Positions 14,580-23,761 of a stretch of DNA of 64,000 bases are shown here, piece by piece (the stretch's first letter is position 1; each line of letters starts with the position of its first letter). This DNA comes from Streptomyces hawaiiensis (GTDB lineage Bacteria > Actinomycetota > Actinomycetes > Streptomycetales > Streptomycetaceae). The stretch spans positions 6,262,001-6,326,000 of the forward strand of contig NZ_CP021978.1 in assembly GCF_004803895.1 (NCBI RefSeq), in the 5' to 3' direction. Made by a program: the position numbers and the translations under genes. The notes under the pieces were generated by a model. That model was not told where the DNA came from and did no database searches. It worked only from the letters and a program-made list of their open reading frames with translations.

Positions 14580-15712
14580 CCGGTGCCTCCCATGTCCGCG
14601 TCCCGTTCGAAGGCCCGGTCCAGGGCCTTGCGCATCATTGTGTTCATGAAGTCGCCGCTGACCGCCGTGTAGATGGCGGTCGTGCTGGCGTAGCGGTGAC
14701 CGACCTGATCCTGTACGAACTTCGGGTCGACACCGTCCTCAATCTGGTGCGTGACGTGGCTGTGGCGAAGCGAGTGCGGGGTCAGCTCCGGCGGCAGACC
14801 GATCGCGTCGCGGTAGGTGGTGAAGCGGTCGTTGACCTCGCGCGGCTGAAGGCGGCCCCCGCGTTCGGTCAACCACAGGGCCGGGTGGTCCGGGACGCCG
14901 AACCGCGGCCGGATGTTGACCACGTAGTCCTCGACAGCCTCCACCGCCCACGGCATCACGCTGGCGACGTTCCGACGCCGCGGCGGCGAGCCCTTCGTCG
15001 CCTTGCCCCAGCGGACCTGGAGCATCCCGTACCGGCCCAGCTCGGGCGCCGCCGCGTTGCGGTGGAAGTCCACCAGGTCGAGCTTGCAGCCCTCGTTCCG
15101 GCGCAGGCCCCAGCCGTAGAGCACCTTGAACAGCGTCGCGTCGCGGTAGGCCGCCAGAGCACCCTTGCGGCGGCTGCGGGCCGCGACGTCGATCCGGTCG
15201 TCGCAGTAGTCGAGGAACTTCTGCAGTTCCTCCCGGGTGAACGGCCGCCTCTCGGCCCGGCCCTCGTAGTCGGTCAGGTGCTGGACGGTGTTCCACTCGT
15301 GGCAGATCTGCACCGGGTGCGTGCCGAACCGCTTCTCGCACTCGTCCGCCCACTCGTAGGCCGGGCTAATCAGGAAGTCGCAGAACAGCCGCACCGTCAG
15401 CTGGTAGGACCGCAGCGTCGAGTGGGCCAGCCCTTTCTCGCTGATCAGGGACATCATCCACTCGTCCATGTGCGAGGCCGTCCAGTTCCACGGGTACTCG
15501 TTCGTGAACAGCGCGAAACGGCGAAGCTGCCCGTCACGGCCCTTGACCGTCTTTTTGTCGAGCCGACGGCCGCCCCGCTGCTGCTTGGCGAACCCGCTGA
15601 GCATCGCCTCGAAGACCGCGTCTTCGGGATGCAGTAGGGCAACCCCGTCCACCAACTCCAGCCGGGCCGCCCCCGTTATGGGCGGTCTTACGCCGTTCGA
15701 CACCCCACACAT
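14576..15712 (-). CDS. tyrosine recombinase/integrase
   Basis: 378 residues. The N-terminal core-binding domain (KQQRGGRRLDKKTVKGRDGQ, LRSYQLTVRLFCDFL) is followed by a catalytic domain with the first Arg in LYGWGLRRNEGCKL, HSLRHSHVTHQI (His-x-x-Arg), VGHRYASTTAIY (His and the Tyr nucleophile). All catalytic residues appear present. ATG 15712 has a poorly spaced ribosome site, so GTG 15703, spaced better from AAGGA, may be the true start. It heads a coupled unit with the HTH and zinc-ribbon genes, a layout reminiscent of Tn554-type transposition modules. It reads away from the broken comM junction about 160 bases to its right. Confidence 0.9.
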   Translation of the reverse strand: MCGVSNGVRPPITGAARLELVDGVALLHPEDAVFEAMLSGFAKQQRGGRRLDKKTVKGRDGQLRRFALFTNEYPWNWTASHMDEWMMSLISEKGLAHSTLRSYQLTVRLFCDFLISPAYEWADECEKRFGTHPVQICHEWNTVQHLTDYEGRAERRPFTREELQKFLDYCDDRIDVAARSRRKGALAAYRDATLFKVLYGWGLRRNEGCKLDLVDFHRNAAAPELGRYGMLQVRWGKATKGSPPRRRNVASVMPWAVEAVEDYVVNIRPRFGVPDHPALWLTERGGRLQPREVNDRFTTYRDAIGLPPELTPHSLRHSHVTHQIEDGVDPKFVQDQVGHRYASTTAIYTAVSGDFMNTMMRKALDRAFERDADMGGTG

Positions 15713-15875
15713 CCTTCCCGTTCAATGCGCGAATCTTGCAGTAGGCGGGAACTCTCTAGCAAACTGCCAGGTCACAGAGTTGATGTACGGTATGGAGGTG
15801 GTCGAGCGTTGTCCGAGATCAGCGGCCTGAGGCCCCTTCGGATCGTGCATCAGGTGCAATACCGCGCAGTTCGGG

Positions 15876-16793
15876 CACCACCTCTTCCTCGAAGGCCCGC
15901 CCGGCGCCGGCAAGACGATGCTCGCCGAGCGGCTGCCGGCCATCCTGCCCCGCCTCGGCCGGCAGGAGTCGCTCGAGGTCACCGCGGTCCACTCGGTGGC
16001 GGGCCTGCTGCCCCCGGGCAAGCCGCTGATCGATGTCGCCCCCTACTGCGCCCCGCACCACTCGGCCACCATGCAGGCACTCGTGGGCGGCGGCCCGGGT
16101 ATCGCGCGGCCCGGCGCGGTGTCGCTGTCTCATCGCGGGGTGTTGTTCCTGGACGAGACGCCGGAATTCAGCAGCCGGGCTCTGGACGCGCTGCGGCAGC
16201 CGCTGGAGGCGGGGCATGTCGTGATCGCGCGCAGCGCGGGAGTCGTGCGTTTCCCGGCGAAGTTCCTCATGGTGCTCGCGGCCAACCCCTGCCCCTGCGG
16301 CCGGTTCTCGCAGCGCGACGACCTGTGCGAGTGCCCGCCCTCGGTCATCCGCCGCTACCAGGCCAGGCTCTCCGGCCCGCTCCTGGACCGGGTCGACCTG
16401 CGCGTCGAGGTGGACCGCGTCACCCGCACCGAACTGACCGCCTCCGGCGCCAGGGGCGAATCGACCGCGACCGTCGCCGACCGGGTCCGGGCGGCCCGGG
16501 AACGGGCCGCGGGGCGCCTTGCCGGCACCCCCTGGTGCACGAACAGCGAGGTGCCCGGCCGTGAGCTGCGCAGCCGCTGGTACGCCGTGCCCGGCGCGAT
16601 GGACGAGGCCGAGCGGAACCTGGAGCGGGGCGTCCTGACCGCCCGCGGCCTCGATCGCGTCCTGCGCGTGGCCTGGACCCTCGCCGACCTCGTCGGCCAC
16701 GACCGGCCCGACGCCACGGACGTCGCCCTCGCGCTCCAGCTGCGCACCGGTGTGCCGCGAGGCGTCCCCATGGCCATCGGGGCACTGACATGA
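15876..16793 (+). pseudogene. comM: comM/yifB Mg-chelatase-like ATPase, 5' half missing
   Basis: The frame enters in mid-domain with HHLFLEGPPGAGKTMLAERL (Walker A) and runs to the normal end (VALALQLRTGVPRGVPMAIG). Walker B (GVLFLDETPEF), the ANPCPCG zinc-type motif and the C-terminal lid are intact. The N-terminal Lon-like domain of about 180-200 residues is absent. Upstream in the same frame there is a TGA near 15828 and no start codon before ATG 15918, which lies after the P-loop. ComM is a branch-migration helicase used in natural transformation. The missing half is probably beyond the island's other end, outside the window. Confidence 0.85.
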
Positions 16794-17950
16794 GCGCCGG
16801 CGACGAACCTGACGACGAGCTGCTCGGCCGCATCCTGCTGACTCGTGTCATCGAGCCCGGTGACGAAGTCGGCGGGCGCTGGGTTCGGGAGCTCGGCGTC
16901 GGGGCAGTGGTACGGCGGCTGGGGGAGGGCGGGGTTGCGCTGCCAGGGGTGAGCGGGAAGCGGTGGGCCGGGCTGGTGGCCAGGGCGCAGGCCGCCCGGC
17001 CGCGTCGGGACCTGGAGGCAGCCCGGGACGCCGGCGTGCGGTTCGTGTCTCCCGGGGGCGTGGAGTGGCCGGGGCAGCTCGACGATCTGGGGGATGCCCG
17101 GCCCCTGGGGCTGTGGGTGCGCGGGCGGCCCAGCCTGCGGATGTGGGCGCTGAAGTCGGTCGCCGTGGTCGGCGCCCGGGCCTGCACCGAGTACGGGGCC
17201 CATATGGCCGCGACCCTCGCCGCCGGTCTCGCCGAGCAGGGCTGGGTCGTGGTCTCCGGCGGCGCCTACGGAGTCGACGGCGCCGCCCATCGCGGAGCGC
17301 TCGGAGCCGGCGGCGCCACCGTCGCCGTCCTCGCCTGCGGCGTCGACCGGCCCTACCCCCGCGGCCACACCCGGCTGATCAGCAGAATCGCCGAACAGGG
17401 GCTGGTGATCGGCGAGTTGCCACCCGGCGATCATCCGACGCCGAGCCGGTTCATCCTGCGGAACAGAGTGATCGCCGCCCTCACCCGCGGCACGGTGGTC
17501 GTCGAGGCCGCCCACCGCAGCGGCTCCCTGGTCACCGCACGGGCGGCCCAGCGCCTCGGCCGGCACACGATGGGCGTGCCGGGCCCGGCCACCAGCGGGC
17601 TCTCCGCCGGAGTGCACGATCTGCTGCGCGCAGAGGCCACCCTGGTCACCGACGTCACGGACGTCGTCGAACTGGTCGGTGACATCGGAGAGCTGGCCCC
17701 CGACCGGCGGGGCCCCGTCCTGCCCCGGGACCTGCTGGAACCAGCCACCCGGCAGGTGCTCGCCGCACTGCCCGGACGCGGGGTGGCCCGGCCGGACGAG
17801 ATCGCGCGCTCCGCACAGACCGCACAGGACGACGCGATCGCGAGACTGTACGAACTCCGAGCACTCGGTTACGTCGAACGACACGGCGACGGCTGGAAGT
17901 TGACACGCCAGGCGGTGATGTCGGTCCGCGATGGTCGCGGGCTGAGTTGA
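16790..17950 (+). CDS. dprA: DNA-processing protein DprA
   Basis: 386 residues; the ATG overlaps the comM stop (ATGA). DprA loads RecA onto incoming single-stranded DNA. The Rossmann-like core is clear: VAVVGARACTEYGAHMAATL, VVSGGAYGVDGAAHRGAL, VLACGVDRPYPRGH, then PTPSRFILRNRVIAALTRGT and EAAHRSGSLVTARAAQRLGR. A C-terminal winged-helix-like DML1 domain (about residues 320-380) ends ELRALGYVERHGDGWKL. Its gene is intact although its comM neighbour is broken. Expression may have lost the native promoter. Confidence 0.92.
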   Translation: MSAGDEPDDELLGRILLTRVIEPGDEVGGRWVRELGVGAVVRRLGEGGVALPGVSGKRWAGLVARAQAARPRRDLEAARDAGVRFVSPGGVEWPGQLDDLGDARPLGLWVRGRPSLRMWALKSVAVVGARACTEYGAHMAATLAAGLAEQGWVVVSGGAYGVDGAAHRGALGAGGATVAVLACGVDRPYPRGHTRLISRIAEQGLVIGELPPGDHPTPSRFILRNRVIAALTRGTVVVEAAHRSGSLVTARAAQRLGRHTMGVPGPATSGLSAGVHDLLRAEATLVTDVTDVVELVGDIGELAPDRRGPVLPRDLLEPATRQVLAALPGRGVARPDEIARSAQTAQDDAIARLYELRALGYVERHGDGWKLTRQAVMSVRDGRGLS

Positions 17951-18222
17951 CCGTCTGTGTTCGGCCGTCCGGGGGAACCCCGACATCCCTTGGAAATGCG
18001 CCCAGTTGGGGCCCTTGGGTGATCACACCGAGCGACCGCGACGCCCTGGAGGGACGTCCTCCGGAACATCTCTGCGCCCGCCTCGGCCTCCGCCCTTCGC
18101 GCACCGCGACACCGCAGTCACGCTACGCTCACGTGGATCCCGACACGGACAGGCAACTCGACATCAGACAGACAGCTCACCCCAGCAGCACCACTGCGCA
18201 GCAGAACGGCACAAGGCGACGA

Positions 18223-19065
18223 ATGCCCCAGCACACCTCCGGGTCCGACCGGGCGGCGATCCCCCCAGCCGCCCGTGACGGTGGCAGCGTGCGGCCGCCC
18301 GCTCCCTCGACACTCGACGAGTTGTGGCGGTCGTACAAGGCGACGGGGGACGAGCGGCTGCGTGAGCAGCTGATCCTGCACTACTCGCCGCTGGTGAAGT
18401 ACGTCGCGGGACGGGTCAGCGTGGGACTGCCGTCCAACGTCGAGCAGGCGGACTTCGTCTCGTCCGGGGTGTTCGGGCTGATCGACGCGATCGAGAAGTT
18501 CGACATCGGCCGCGAGATCAAGTTCGAGACGTACGCGATCACCCGGATCCGCGGCGCGATGATCGACGAACTGCGGGCCCTGGACTGGATCCCCCGCTCG
18601 GTGCGGCAGAAGGCGCGCAACGTGGAGCGTGCGTACGCCACGCTGGAGGCACGGCTGCGGCGGACCCCGACCGAGGGCGAGGTGGCCTCCGAGATGGGCA
18701 TCGCCGTCGAGGAACTCCACGCGGTGTTCAGCCAGTTGTCGCTGGCCAACGTGGTGGCCCTGGAGGAGCTGCTGCACGGGAGCGGTGAGGGCGGCGACGG
18801 GCTCAGCGTCATGGACACGCTGGAGGACACCGCCGCCGACAACCCCGTCGAGGTCGCCGAGGACCGGGAGCTGCGGAGGTTCCTGGCGCGGGCGATCAAC
18901 ACGCTGCCCGACCGGGAGAAGACCGTGGTCACGCTGTACTACTACGAGGGCCTCACCCTGGCCGAGATCGGGAACGTGCTGGGTGTGACCGAGAGCCGCG
19001 TCAGCCAGATCCACACCAAGTCGGTGCTGCAACTGAGAGCGAAACTGGCGAGCTTCGGCCGCTGA
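18223..19065 (+). CDS. whiG: sporulation sigma factor WhiG
   Basis: 280 residues from ATG 18223, a FliA-type sigma factor. Region 2 reads LILHYSPLVKYVAGRV, QADFVSSGVFGLIDAIEKFD and KFETYAITRIRGAMIDELRA. Region 4 has REKTVVTLYYYEGLTLAEIG and VTESRVSQIHTKSVLQLR. In Streptomyces WhiG commits aerial hyphae to sporulation, switching on whiI and whiH, and is held back by RsiG with cyclic di-GMP (known for the family). About 270 bases of leader separate it from dprA. No clear promoter was picked out there. Confidence 0.95.
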   Translation: MPQHTSGSDRAAIPPAARDGGSVRPPAPSTLDELWRSYKATGDERLREQLILHYSPLVKYVAGRVSVGLPSNVEQADFVSSGVFGLIDAIEKFDIGREIKFETYAITRIRGAMIDELRALDWIPRSVRQKARNVERAYATLEARLRRTPTEGEVASEMGIAVEELHAVFSQLSLANVVALEELLHGSGEGGDGLSVMDTLEDTAADNPVEVAEDRELRRFLARAINTLPDREKTVVTLYYYEGLTLAEIGNVLGVTESRVSQIHTKSVLQLRAKLASFGR

Positions 19066-19134
19066 CCTGGCCGGATGTGATCGGGCCGGCAACAGGCACT
19101 CCCGTCCGGCGGGAGGCGTCCGTAGAGTGTTGAC

Positions 19135-19716
19135 GTGCCAAGGATTCGAGCGGCCTCCGTGGCCGAGCACCGGTCGATGCAGCGAGCCGCCCTGCTGGAC
19201 GCGGCTCGTTCCTTGTTGTCCGAGGGCGGTACGGAGGCGCTGACCTTCCCGGCCCTCGCCGAGCGGACGGGCCTCGCGCGATCGTCCGTCTACGAGTACT
19301 TCCGGTCACGGGCGGCCGTGGTCGAGGAGCTGTGCGAGGTCGACTTCCCGGTCTGGGCGGCGGACGTGTCGGCGGCGATGGAGCGGGCCGAGACGGCCGA
19401 GGCCAAGGTCGAGGCGTATGTGCGGCAGCAGCTGGAGCTGGTCGGGGACCGGCGGCACCGGGCCGTGGTCGCGATCTCCGCCAGTGAGCTCGATGCGGGG
19501 GCGCGGGAGAAGATCCGGGCGGCGCACGGCGGGCTGGTCGCGATGATCGTCGAGGCGCTGGGCGAGCTGGGCCACGAGCAGCCCCGGCTGGCGGCGATGT
19601 TGTTGCAGGGGGTGGTGGACGCGGCCGTGCGGAGGATCGAGCTGGGGGCGGCGGAGGAGCCGGCCGCCATCGTCGATGCGGCGGTTTCCATGGCTCTGCG
19701 GGGTGTGCGGGGCTGA
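19135..19716 (+). CDS. TetR-family transcriptional regulator
   Basis: 193 residues from GTG 19135. The N-terminal HTH (LTFPALAERTGLARSSVYEY, then FRSRAAVVEEL) is typical of TetR. The remaining helical part (residues 60-190) would bind a ligand and dimerise. It follows whiG by 69 bases in the same direction, a conserved Streptomyces arrangement. No operator was recognised. The last codons fall in a small local duplication (19705-19795). Confidence 0.85.
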   Translation: MPRIRAASVAEHRSMQRAALLDAARSLLSEGGTEALTFPALAERTGLARSSVYEYFRSRAAVVEELCEVDFPVWAADVSAAMERAETAEAKVEAYVRQQLELVGDRRHRAVVAISASELDAGAREKIRAAHGGLVAMIVEALGELGHEQPRLAAMLLQGVVDAAVRRIELGAAEEPAAIVDAAVSMALRGVRG

Positions 19717-19795
19717 CGGCGCCGGAGCCGGGCCGGGTGGCTCGCCCTCAGGGGGCGGCTGGGTGCCCAGGACTGTGCGGGGCTGACGGCGCCGG
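19705..19795 (+). repeat. short imperfect tandem duplication at a gene end
   Basis: GTGCGGGGCTGACGGCGCCG occurs at 19705 and again at 19775, each followed by GTGGCTCGCCCTCA and CTGGGTGCC. The period is about 70 bases. The first copy includes the TetR stop codon. It probably arose by slippage. Confidence 0.75.
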
Positions 19796-19821
19796 GGCTG
19801 AGGTCAGGGGGTGGCTCGCCC

Positions 19822-20412
19822 TCAGTGGGGCAGCTGGGTGCCCCGTACCGGAAGCAGCCTCGACGGGCCCCTGTGCAGGAGCCAGGGCGGCAGGAGCGAC
19901 AGCGGGTTCATGTACTCCTCGCCGCGGCGCAGCCCCCAGTGGACGCACGTGGCCGCCGTGCAGTGGGAGCCGCTCGCGTCCACGGTGCCGATCACCTCGC
20001 CCGGCTCCACCTCCGCACCCTTCTCGACCGTTGCCGTCACCGGTTCGTACGTCGTGCGCAAGGGGGGATCGCCCGTCCCCGTGAGGTCCACCGAGACGAC
20101 CCCCTTGCCGGCCACCCGGCCCGCGAAGGAGACCCGGCCCGCGGCCACCGCTCGAACCGGTGTGCCCGTGGGCGCCGCCAGGTCCACGCCCCGGTGGCCC
20201 GGGCCGTAGGCCGTGGCCGGGGGCTCCCAGCCCCGCAGGACCCGGGGACGTAAGCCGACGGGCCAGGTGCGGCCGATCGCCGGGACGGCGGCGTCCGCAA
20301 GGGGCGTACCCGCCGCGAACAGGGGTGGGGGAGGGGCCAGCAGGGCCGTCGCCGTGACGATCACCAGCAGGATCAGGCGCGCACAGACACGCACACATCG
20401 GTTCGCTCGCAT
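19822..20412 (-). CDS. secreted M23-family peptidase
   Basis: 196 residues. An N-terminal signal peptide is visible (ARLILLVIVTATALLA). The LytM/M23 domain carries YGPGHRGVDLAAPTGTPVRA (zinc His and Asp) and VHWGLRRGEEYMNPL (HxH-like end motif). Such enzymes cut peptidoglycan cross-links outside the cell, or bind wall as non-catalytic relatives. It reads toward the TetR gene and is divergent from rpsB. This gene precedes rpsB in other Streptomyces too. Confidence 0.85.
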   Translation of the reverse strand: MRANRCVRVCARLILLVIVTATALLAPPPPLFAAGTPLADAAVPAIGRTWPVGLRPRVLRGWEPPATAYGPGHRGVDLAAPTGTPVRAVAAGRVSFAGRVAGKGVVSVDLTGTGDPPLRTTYEPVTATVEKGAEVEPGEVIGTVDASGSHCTAATCVHWGLRRGEEYMNPLSLLPPWLLHRGPSRLLPVRGTQLPH

Positions 20413-20685
20413 GCGGAAAGCGTCCCGGAACGCCGGTGTCGCCGCTCGCGGCTGTGGACGGGTGCCCGGTTGTGGACAACGGCGTCATCCGGCACCCCGC
20501 GGGTCCCGTACACTTCTGATGGCGACCCGAGTCATCGGGTCGACTTCGCACGCCCCGATATGAACCCCGGCAACGGGCCCGTATCAGCGCCCCTCGGTCC
20601 CTCGTGGAACGGCGCGCAGTGGGCGTCAGGCGCGGAAGCCGTCCGGCATCCGCGGCACAACCGAGAAATTCAAGGAGATACGGCC

Positions 20686-21645
20686 ATGGCCGTCGTCACG
20701 ATGCGGGAGCTGCTGGAGAGCGGCGTCCACTTCGGTCACCAGACCCGTCGTTGGAACCCGAAGATGAAGCGCTTCATCTTCACGGAGCGCAACGGCATCT
20801 ACATCATCGACCTGCTCCAGTCGCTGTCGTACATCGACCGCGCCTACGAGTTCGTCAAGGAGACCGTCGCCCACGGCGGCACGGTCATGTTCGTCGGCAC
20901 GAAGAAGCAGGCGCAGGAGGCCATCGCCGAGCAGGCCACCCGCGTCGGCATGCCCTTCGTCAACCAGCGCTGGCTGGGCGGCATGCTCACCAACTTCTCG
21001 ACCGTCTACAAGCGTCTGCAGCGCCTCAAGGAGCTCGAGCAGATCGACTTCGAGGACGTCGCCGCGTCCGGTCTGACCAAGAAGGAGCTTCTCGTGCTCT
21101 CGCGCGAGAAGGCCAAGCTGGAGAAGACCCTCGGCGGTATCCGCGAGATGCAGAAGGTGCCCAGCGCCGTCTGGATCGTGGACACCAAGAAGGAGCACAT
21201 CGCCGTTGGTGAGGCCCGGAAGCTGAACATCCCGGTCGTCGCGATCCTCGACACCAACTGCGACCCCGACGAGGTCGACTACAAGATCCCGGGCAACGAC
21301 GACGCGATCCGCTCCGTCACCCTGCTCACCCGTGTGATCGCGGACGCGGTCGCCGAGGGCCTCATCTCCCGCTCCGGTGTCGCCACCGAGGGCAAGGGCG
21401 ACAAGGCCGCGGGCGAGCCGCTGGCCGCGTGGGAGCGCGACCTGCTCGAGGGCGAGAAGAAGACCGACGAGGCTGCTCCGGCCGCTGAGGCCGCCCCGGC
21501 TGCTGAGGCCGCTCCGGCCGACGAGGCTGCCCCGGCCGCTGAGGCCGCCCCCGCCGACGAGGCTGCTCCGGCCGCCGAGGCCCCCGCCGCCGAAGCCGAG
21601 AAGCCGGCCGAGGACGAGAAGCCGGCCGAGGCCGAGCAGGCCTGA
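20686..21645 (+). CDS. rpsB: 30S ribosomal protein S2
   Basis: 319 residues from ATG 20686, preceded by AAGGAGA. Signature sequences are MRELLESGVHFGHQTRRWNP and QRWLGGMLTNFSTVYKRL, and the C-terminal family motif is DTNCDPDEVDYKIPGNDDAI. After residue 260 there is an Ala/Glu/Pro repeat tail (EAAPAAEAAPADEAAPAAEA), a feature of Streptomyces S2 that is longer than in most bacteria. tsf follows after a strong hairpin. Confidence 0.97.
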   Translation: MAVVTMRELLESGVHFGHQTRRWNPKMKRFIFTERNGIYIIDLLQSLSYIDRAYEFVKETVAHGGTVMFVGTKKQAQEAIAEQATRVGMPFVNQRWLGGMLTNFSTVYKRLQRLKELEQIDFEDVAASGLTKKELLVLSREKAKLEKTLGGIREMQKVPSAVWIVDTKKEHIAVGEARKLNIPVVAILDTNCDPDEVDYKIPGNDDAIRSVTLLTRVIADAVAEGLISRSGVATEGKGDKAAGEPLAAWERDLLEGEKKTDEAAPAAEAAPAAEAAPADEAAPAAEAAPADEAAPAAEAPAAEAEKPAEDEKPAEAEQA

Positions 21646-21662
21646 CCCGTCAGTCCGAGTTG

Positions 21663-21722
21663 ACGGCGGGAGCGGCCCGTATCCACCAGCGCCTTCGGCG
21701 CGGTGGAGTCCGCTCCCGCCGT
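21663..21722 (+). terminator. compound hairpin between rpsB and tsf
   Basis: ACGGCGGGAGCGG (21663-21675) pairs perfectly with CCGCTCCCGCCGT (21710-21722), with a further stem CCACCAGCGCC/GGCGCGGTGG inside. There is no U-tract, as is usual in Streptomyces. It may partly terminate or protect the rpsB mRNA end. Confidence 0.75.
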
Positions 21723-21818
21723 TGACCCGTAGGTCAGCGCAAGGACGCGCCTTCCGGCTCCATGGGGCGCATCCGCAGATCTTCGATCTTCCAGACTTCG
21801 AGAGAGATTCACAGACTC

Positions 21819-22655
21819 ATGGCGAACTACACCGCCGCCGACGTCAAGAAGCTCCGTGAGCTCACGGGCGCCGGCATGATGGACTGCAAGAAGGCGCTGG
21901 ACGAGGCCGAGGGCAACGTCGAGAAGGCCGTCGAGGCACTCCGCATCAAGGGCCAGAAGGGCGTCGCCAAGCGCGAGGGCCGTTCCGCCGAGAACGGTGC
22001 CGTCGTCTCGATCATCGCCGACGACAACGCCTCCGGTGTCCTGGTCGAGCTGAAGTGCGAGACGGACTTCGTCGCCAAGGGTGACAAGTTCCAGGCCGCG
22101 GCCAACACCATCGCCGAGCACGTCGCCAAGACCTCCCCGGCCGACCTCGAGGCCCTGCTCGCCTCCGAGATCGAGGCCGGCAAGACGGTCCAGGCGTTCG
22201 TCGACGAGGCCAACGCCAACCTGGGCGAGAAGATCGTCCTGGACCGCTTCGCGCAGTTCGCCGACGGCTACGTGACGGCGTACATGCACCGCACGATGCC
22301 CGACCTCCCCCCGCAGATCGGTGTCCTCGTCGAGCTGGACAAGCCGAACGCGGAGATCGCCAAGGGCGTCGCCCAGCACATCGCCGCCTTCGCGCCGAAG
22401 TACCTCTCCAAGGAGGACGTGCCGGCCGACGTCGTCGAGTCCGAGCGCCGCGTCGCCGAGGAGACCACCCGCGCCGAGGGCAAGCCCGAGGCCGCCCTGC
22501 CGAAGATCGTCGAGGGTCGCCTCAACGGCTTCTTCAAGGACGCCACGCTGCTCGGCCAGCCGTACGCGCTCGACAACAAGAAGTCCGTCCAGAAGGTCCT
22601 GGACGAGGCCGGTGTCACCCTGAAGCGCTTCACGCGCATCAAGGTCGGCATCTGA
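21819..22655 (+). CDS. tsf: translation elongation factor Ts
   Basis: 278 residues from ATG 21819. EF-Ts exchanges GDP on EF-Tu. The N-terminal UBA-like domain is MANYTAADVKKLRELTGAGM followed by MDCKKALDEAEGN, and the core has LVELKCETDFVAKGD, the conserved TDFV motif. The length fits the actinobacterial form. It lies between two hairpins (21663 and 22753), so its mRNA level can differ from its neighbours. Confidence 0.97.
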   Translation: MANYTAADVKKLRELTGAGMMDCKKALDEAEGNVEKAVEALRIKGQKGVAKREGRSAENGAVVSIIADDNASGVLVELKCETDFVAKGDKFQAAANTIAEHVAKTSPADLEALLASEIEAGKTVQAFVDEANANLGEKIVLDRFAQFADGYVTAYMHRTMPDLPPQIGVLVELDKPNAEIAKGVAQHIAAFAPKYLSKEDVPADVVESERRVAEETTRAEGKPEAALPKIVEGRLNGFFKDATLLGQPYALDNKKSVQKVLDEAGVTLKRFTRIKVGI

Positions 22656-22752
22656 GTCCGTACCGCGCTCGACGCCCGACCCCGATAGGGTCGACAGCAG
22701 TCGTCCGCGTACGCCGTCACATAAGTGGCGGACGACAGCAGATCTGACGAGG

Positions 22753-22800
22753 AGGCCATTGCCGTATGGGATGCGAAACCCGCCCCACCGGCAATGGCCT
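22753..22800 (+). terminator. hairpin between tsf and pyrH
   Basis: AGGCCATTGCCG (22753-22764) and CGGCAATGGCCT (22789-22800) form a perfect 12-bp stem with a 24-base loop, followed by TCTTGG. It lies 40 bases before the pyrH start and could act as a leaky terminator or attenuator. Confidence 0.75.
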
Positions 22801-22839
22801 TCTTGGTATGTGCAACACGTGAAAGAGGCGGGATCCCCC

Positions 22840-23595
22840 ATGACCAAGGCCCAGAAGAGCGACGACGGCAAAGTGCGCGGCCGGTTTCTGCTGAAGCTGT
22901 CCGGAGAGGCCTTCTCCGGTGGCGGGGGCCTTGGCGTCGACCCCGACGTGGTGCACAAGATCGCCCGTGAGATCGCGGCCGTCGTGCGCGACGGCGCGGA
23001 GATCGCGATCGTCATCGGCGGCGGCAACTTCTTCCGCGGTGCCGAACTGCAGCAGCGCGGCATGGACCGGGCCCGCTCCGACTACATGGGCATGCTCGGC
23101 ACGGTCATGAACTGCCTCGCCCTCCAGGACTTCCTGGAGAAGGTGGGCGTGGACTGCCGGGTGCAGACCGCCATCACCATGGGCCAGGTCGCCGAGCCCT
23201 ACATCCCGCTGCGCGCCGTGCGTCACCTGGAGAAGGGCCGTGTGGTCATCTTCGGCGCCGGGATGGGCATGCCGTACTTCTCCACCGACACCACCGCGGC
23301 CCAGCGCGCCCTGGAGATCGACGCGGAGGCGCTGCTGATGGGCAAGAACGGCGTGGACGGGGTCTACGACTCCGACCCCAAGACCAACCCGGACGCGGTG
23401 AAGTTCGATCACCTCGGCTACGGCGAGGTCATCACGCGCGATCTGAAGGTCGCCGACGCCACGGCCGTGACGCTGTGCCGCGACAACAAGCTCCCGATCG
23501 TGGTCTTCGAGCTGCTGGCGGAGGGCAACATCGGACGTGCCGTCAAGGGTGAGAAGATCGGCACGCTGGTGGGGGACCCCGGCAGCCGGGACTGA
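22840..23595 (+). CDS. pyrH: UMP kinase
   Basis: 251 residues from ATG 22840. It phosphorylates UMP to UDP and is a hexameric amino-acid-kinase-fold enzyme. Seen are GRFLLKLSGEAFSGG, IVIGGGNFFRGAELQQRGMD, GRVVIFGAGMGMPYFSTDTT and EALLMGKNGVDGVYDSDPK. The frame is open upstream through the hairpin, but the conserved start is MTKAQKSDDGK. pyrH, frr and cdsA follow one another as in other actinobacteria. Confidence 0.96.
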   Translation: MTKAQKSDDGKVRGRFLLKLSGEAFSGGGGLGVDPDVVHKIAREIAAVVRDGAEIAIVIGGGNFFRGAELQQRGMDRARSDYMGMLGTVMNCLALQDFLEKVGVDCRVQTAITMGQVAEPYIPLRAVRHLEKGRVVIFGAGMGMPYFSTDTTAAQRALEIDAEALLMGKNGVDGVYDSDPKTNPDAVKFDHLGYGEVITRDLKVADATAVTLCRDNKLPIVVFELLAEGNIGRAVKGEKIGTLVGDPGSRD

Positions 23596-23761
23596 CACCC
23601 CGGGTACAACCCCGTCCGGGGGACGGACGGGACGGAGCCGGGCCGGGGGATGGACAATGTCCTGTCGGTCGGGAACCGTGCAGGAAGAAGACGCGACGCA
23701 GCCGGCCGCCGCCCCACATGGAACCGCAGCCGGGCCTACTCAAGACACGCAGGAGCAAGTG

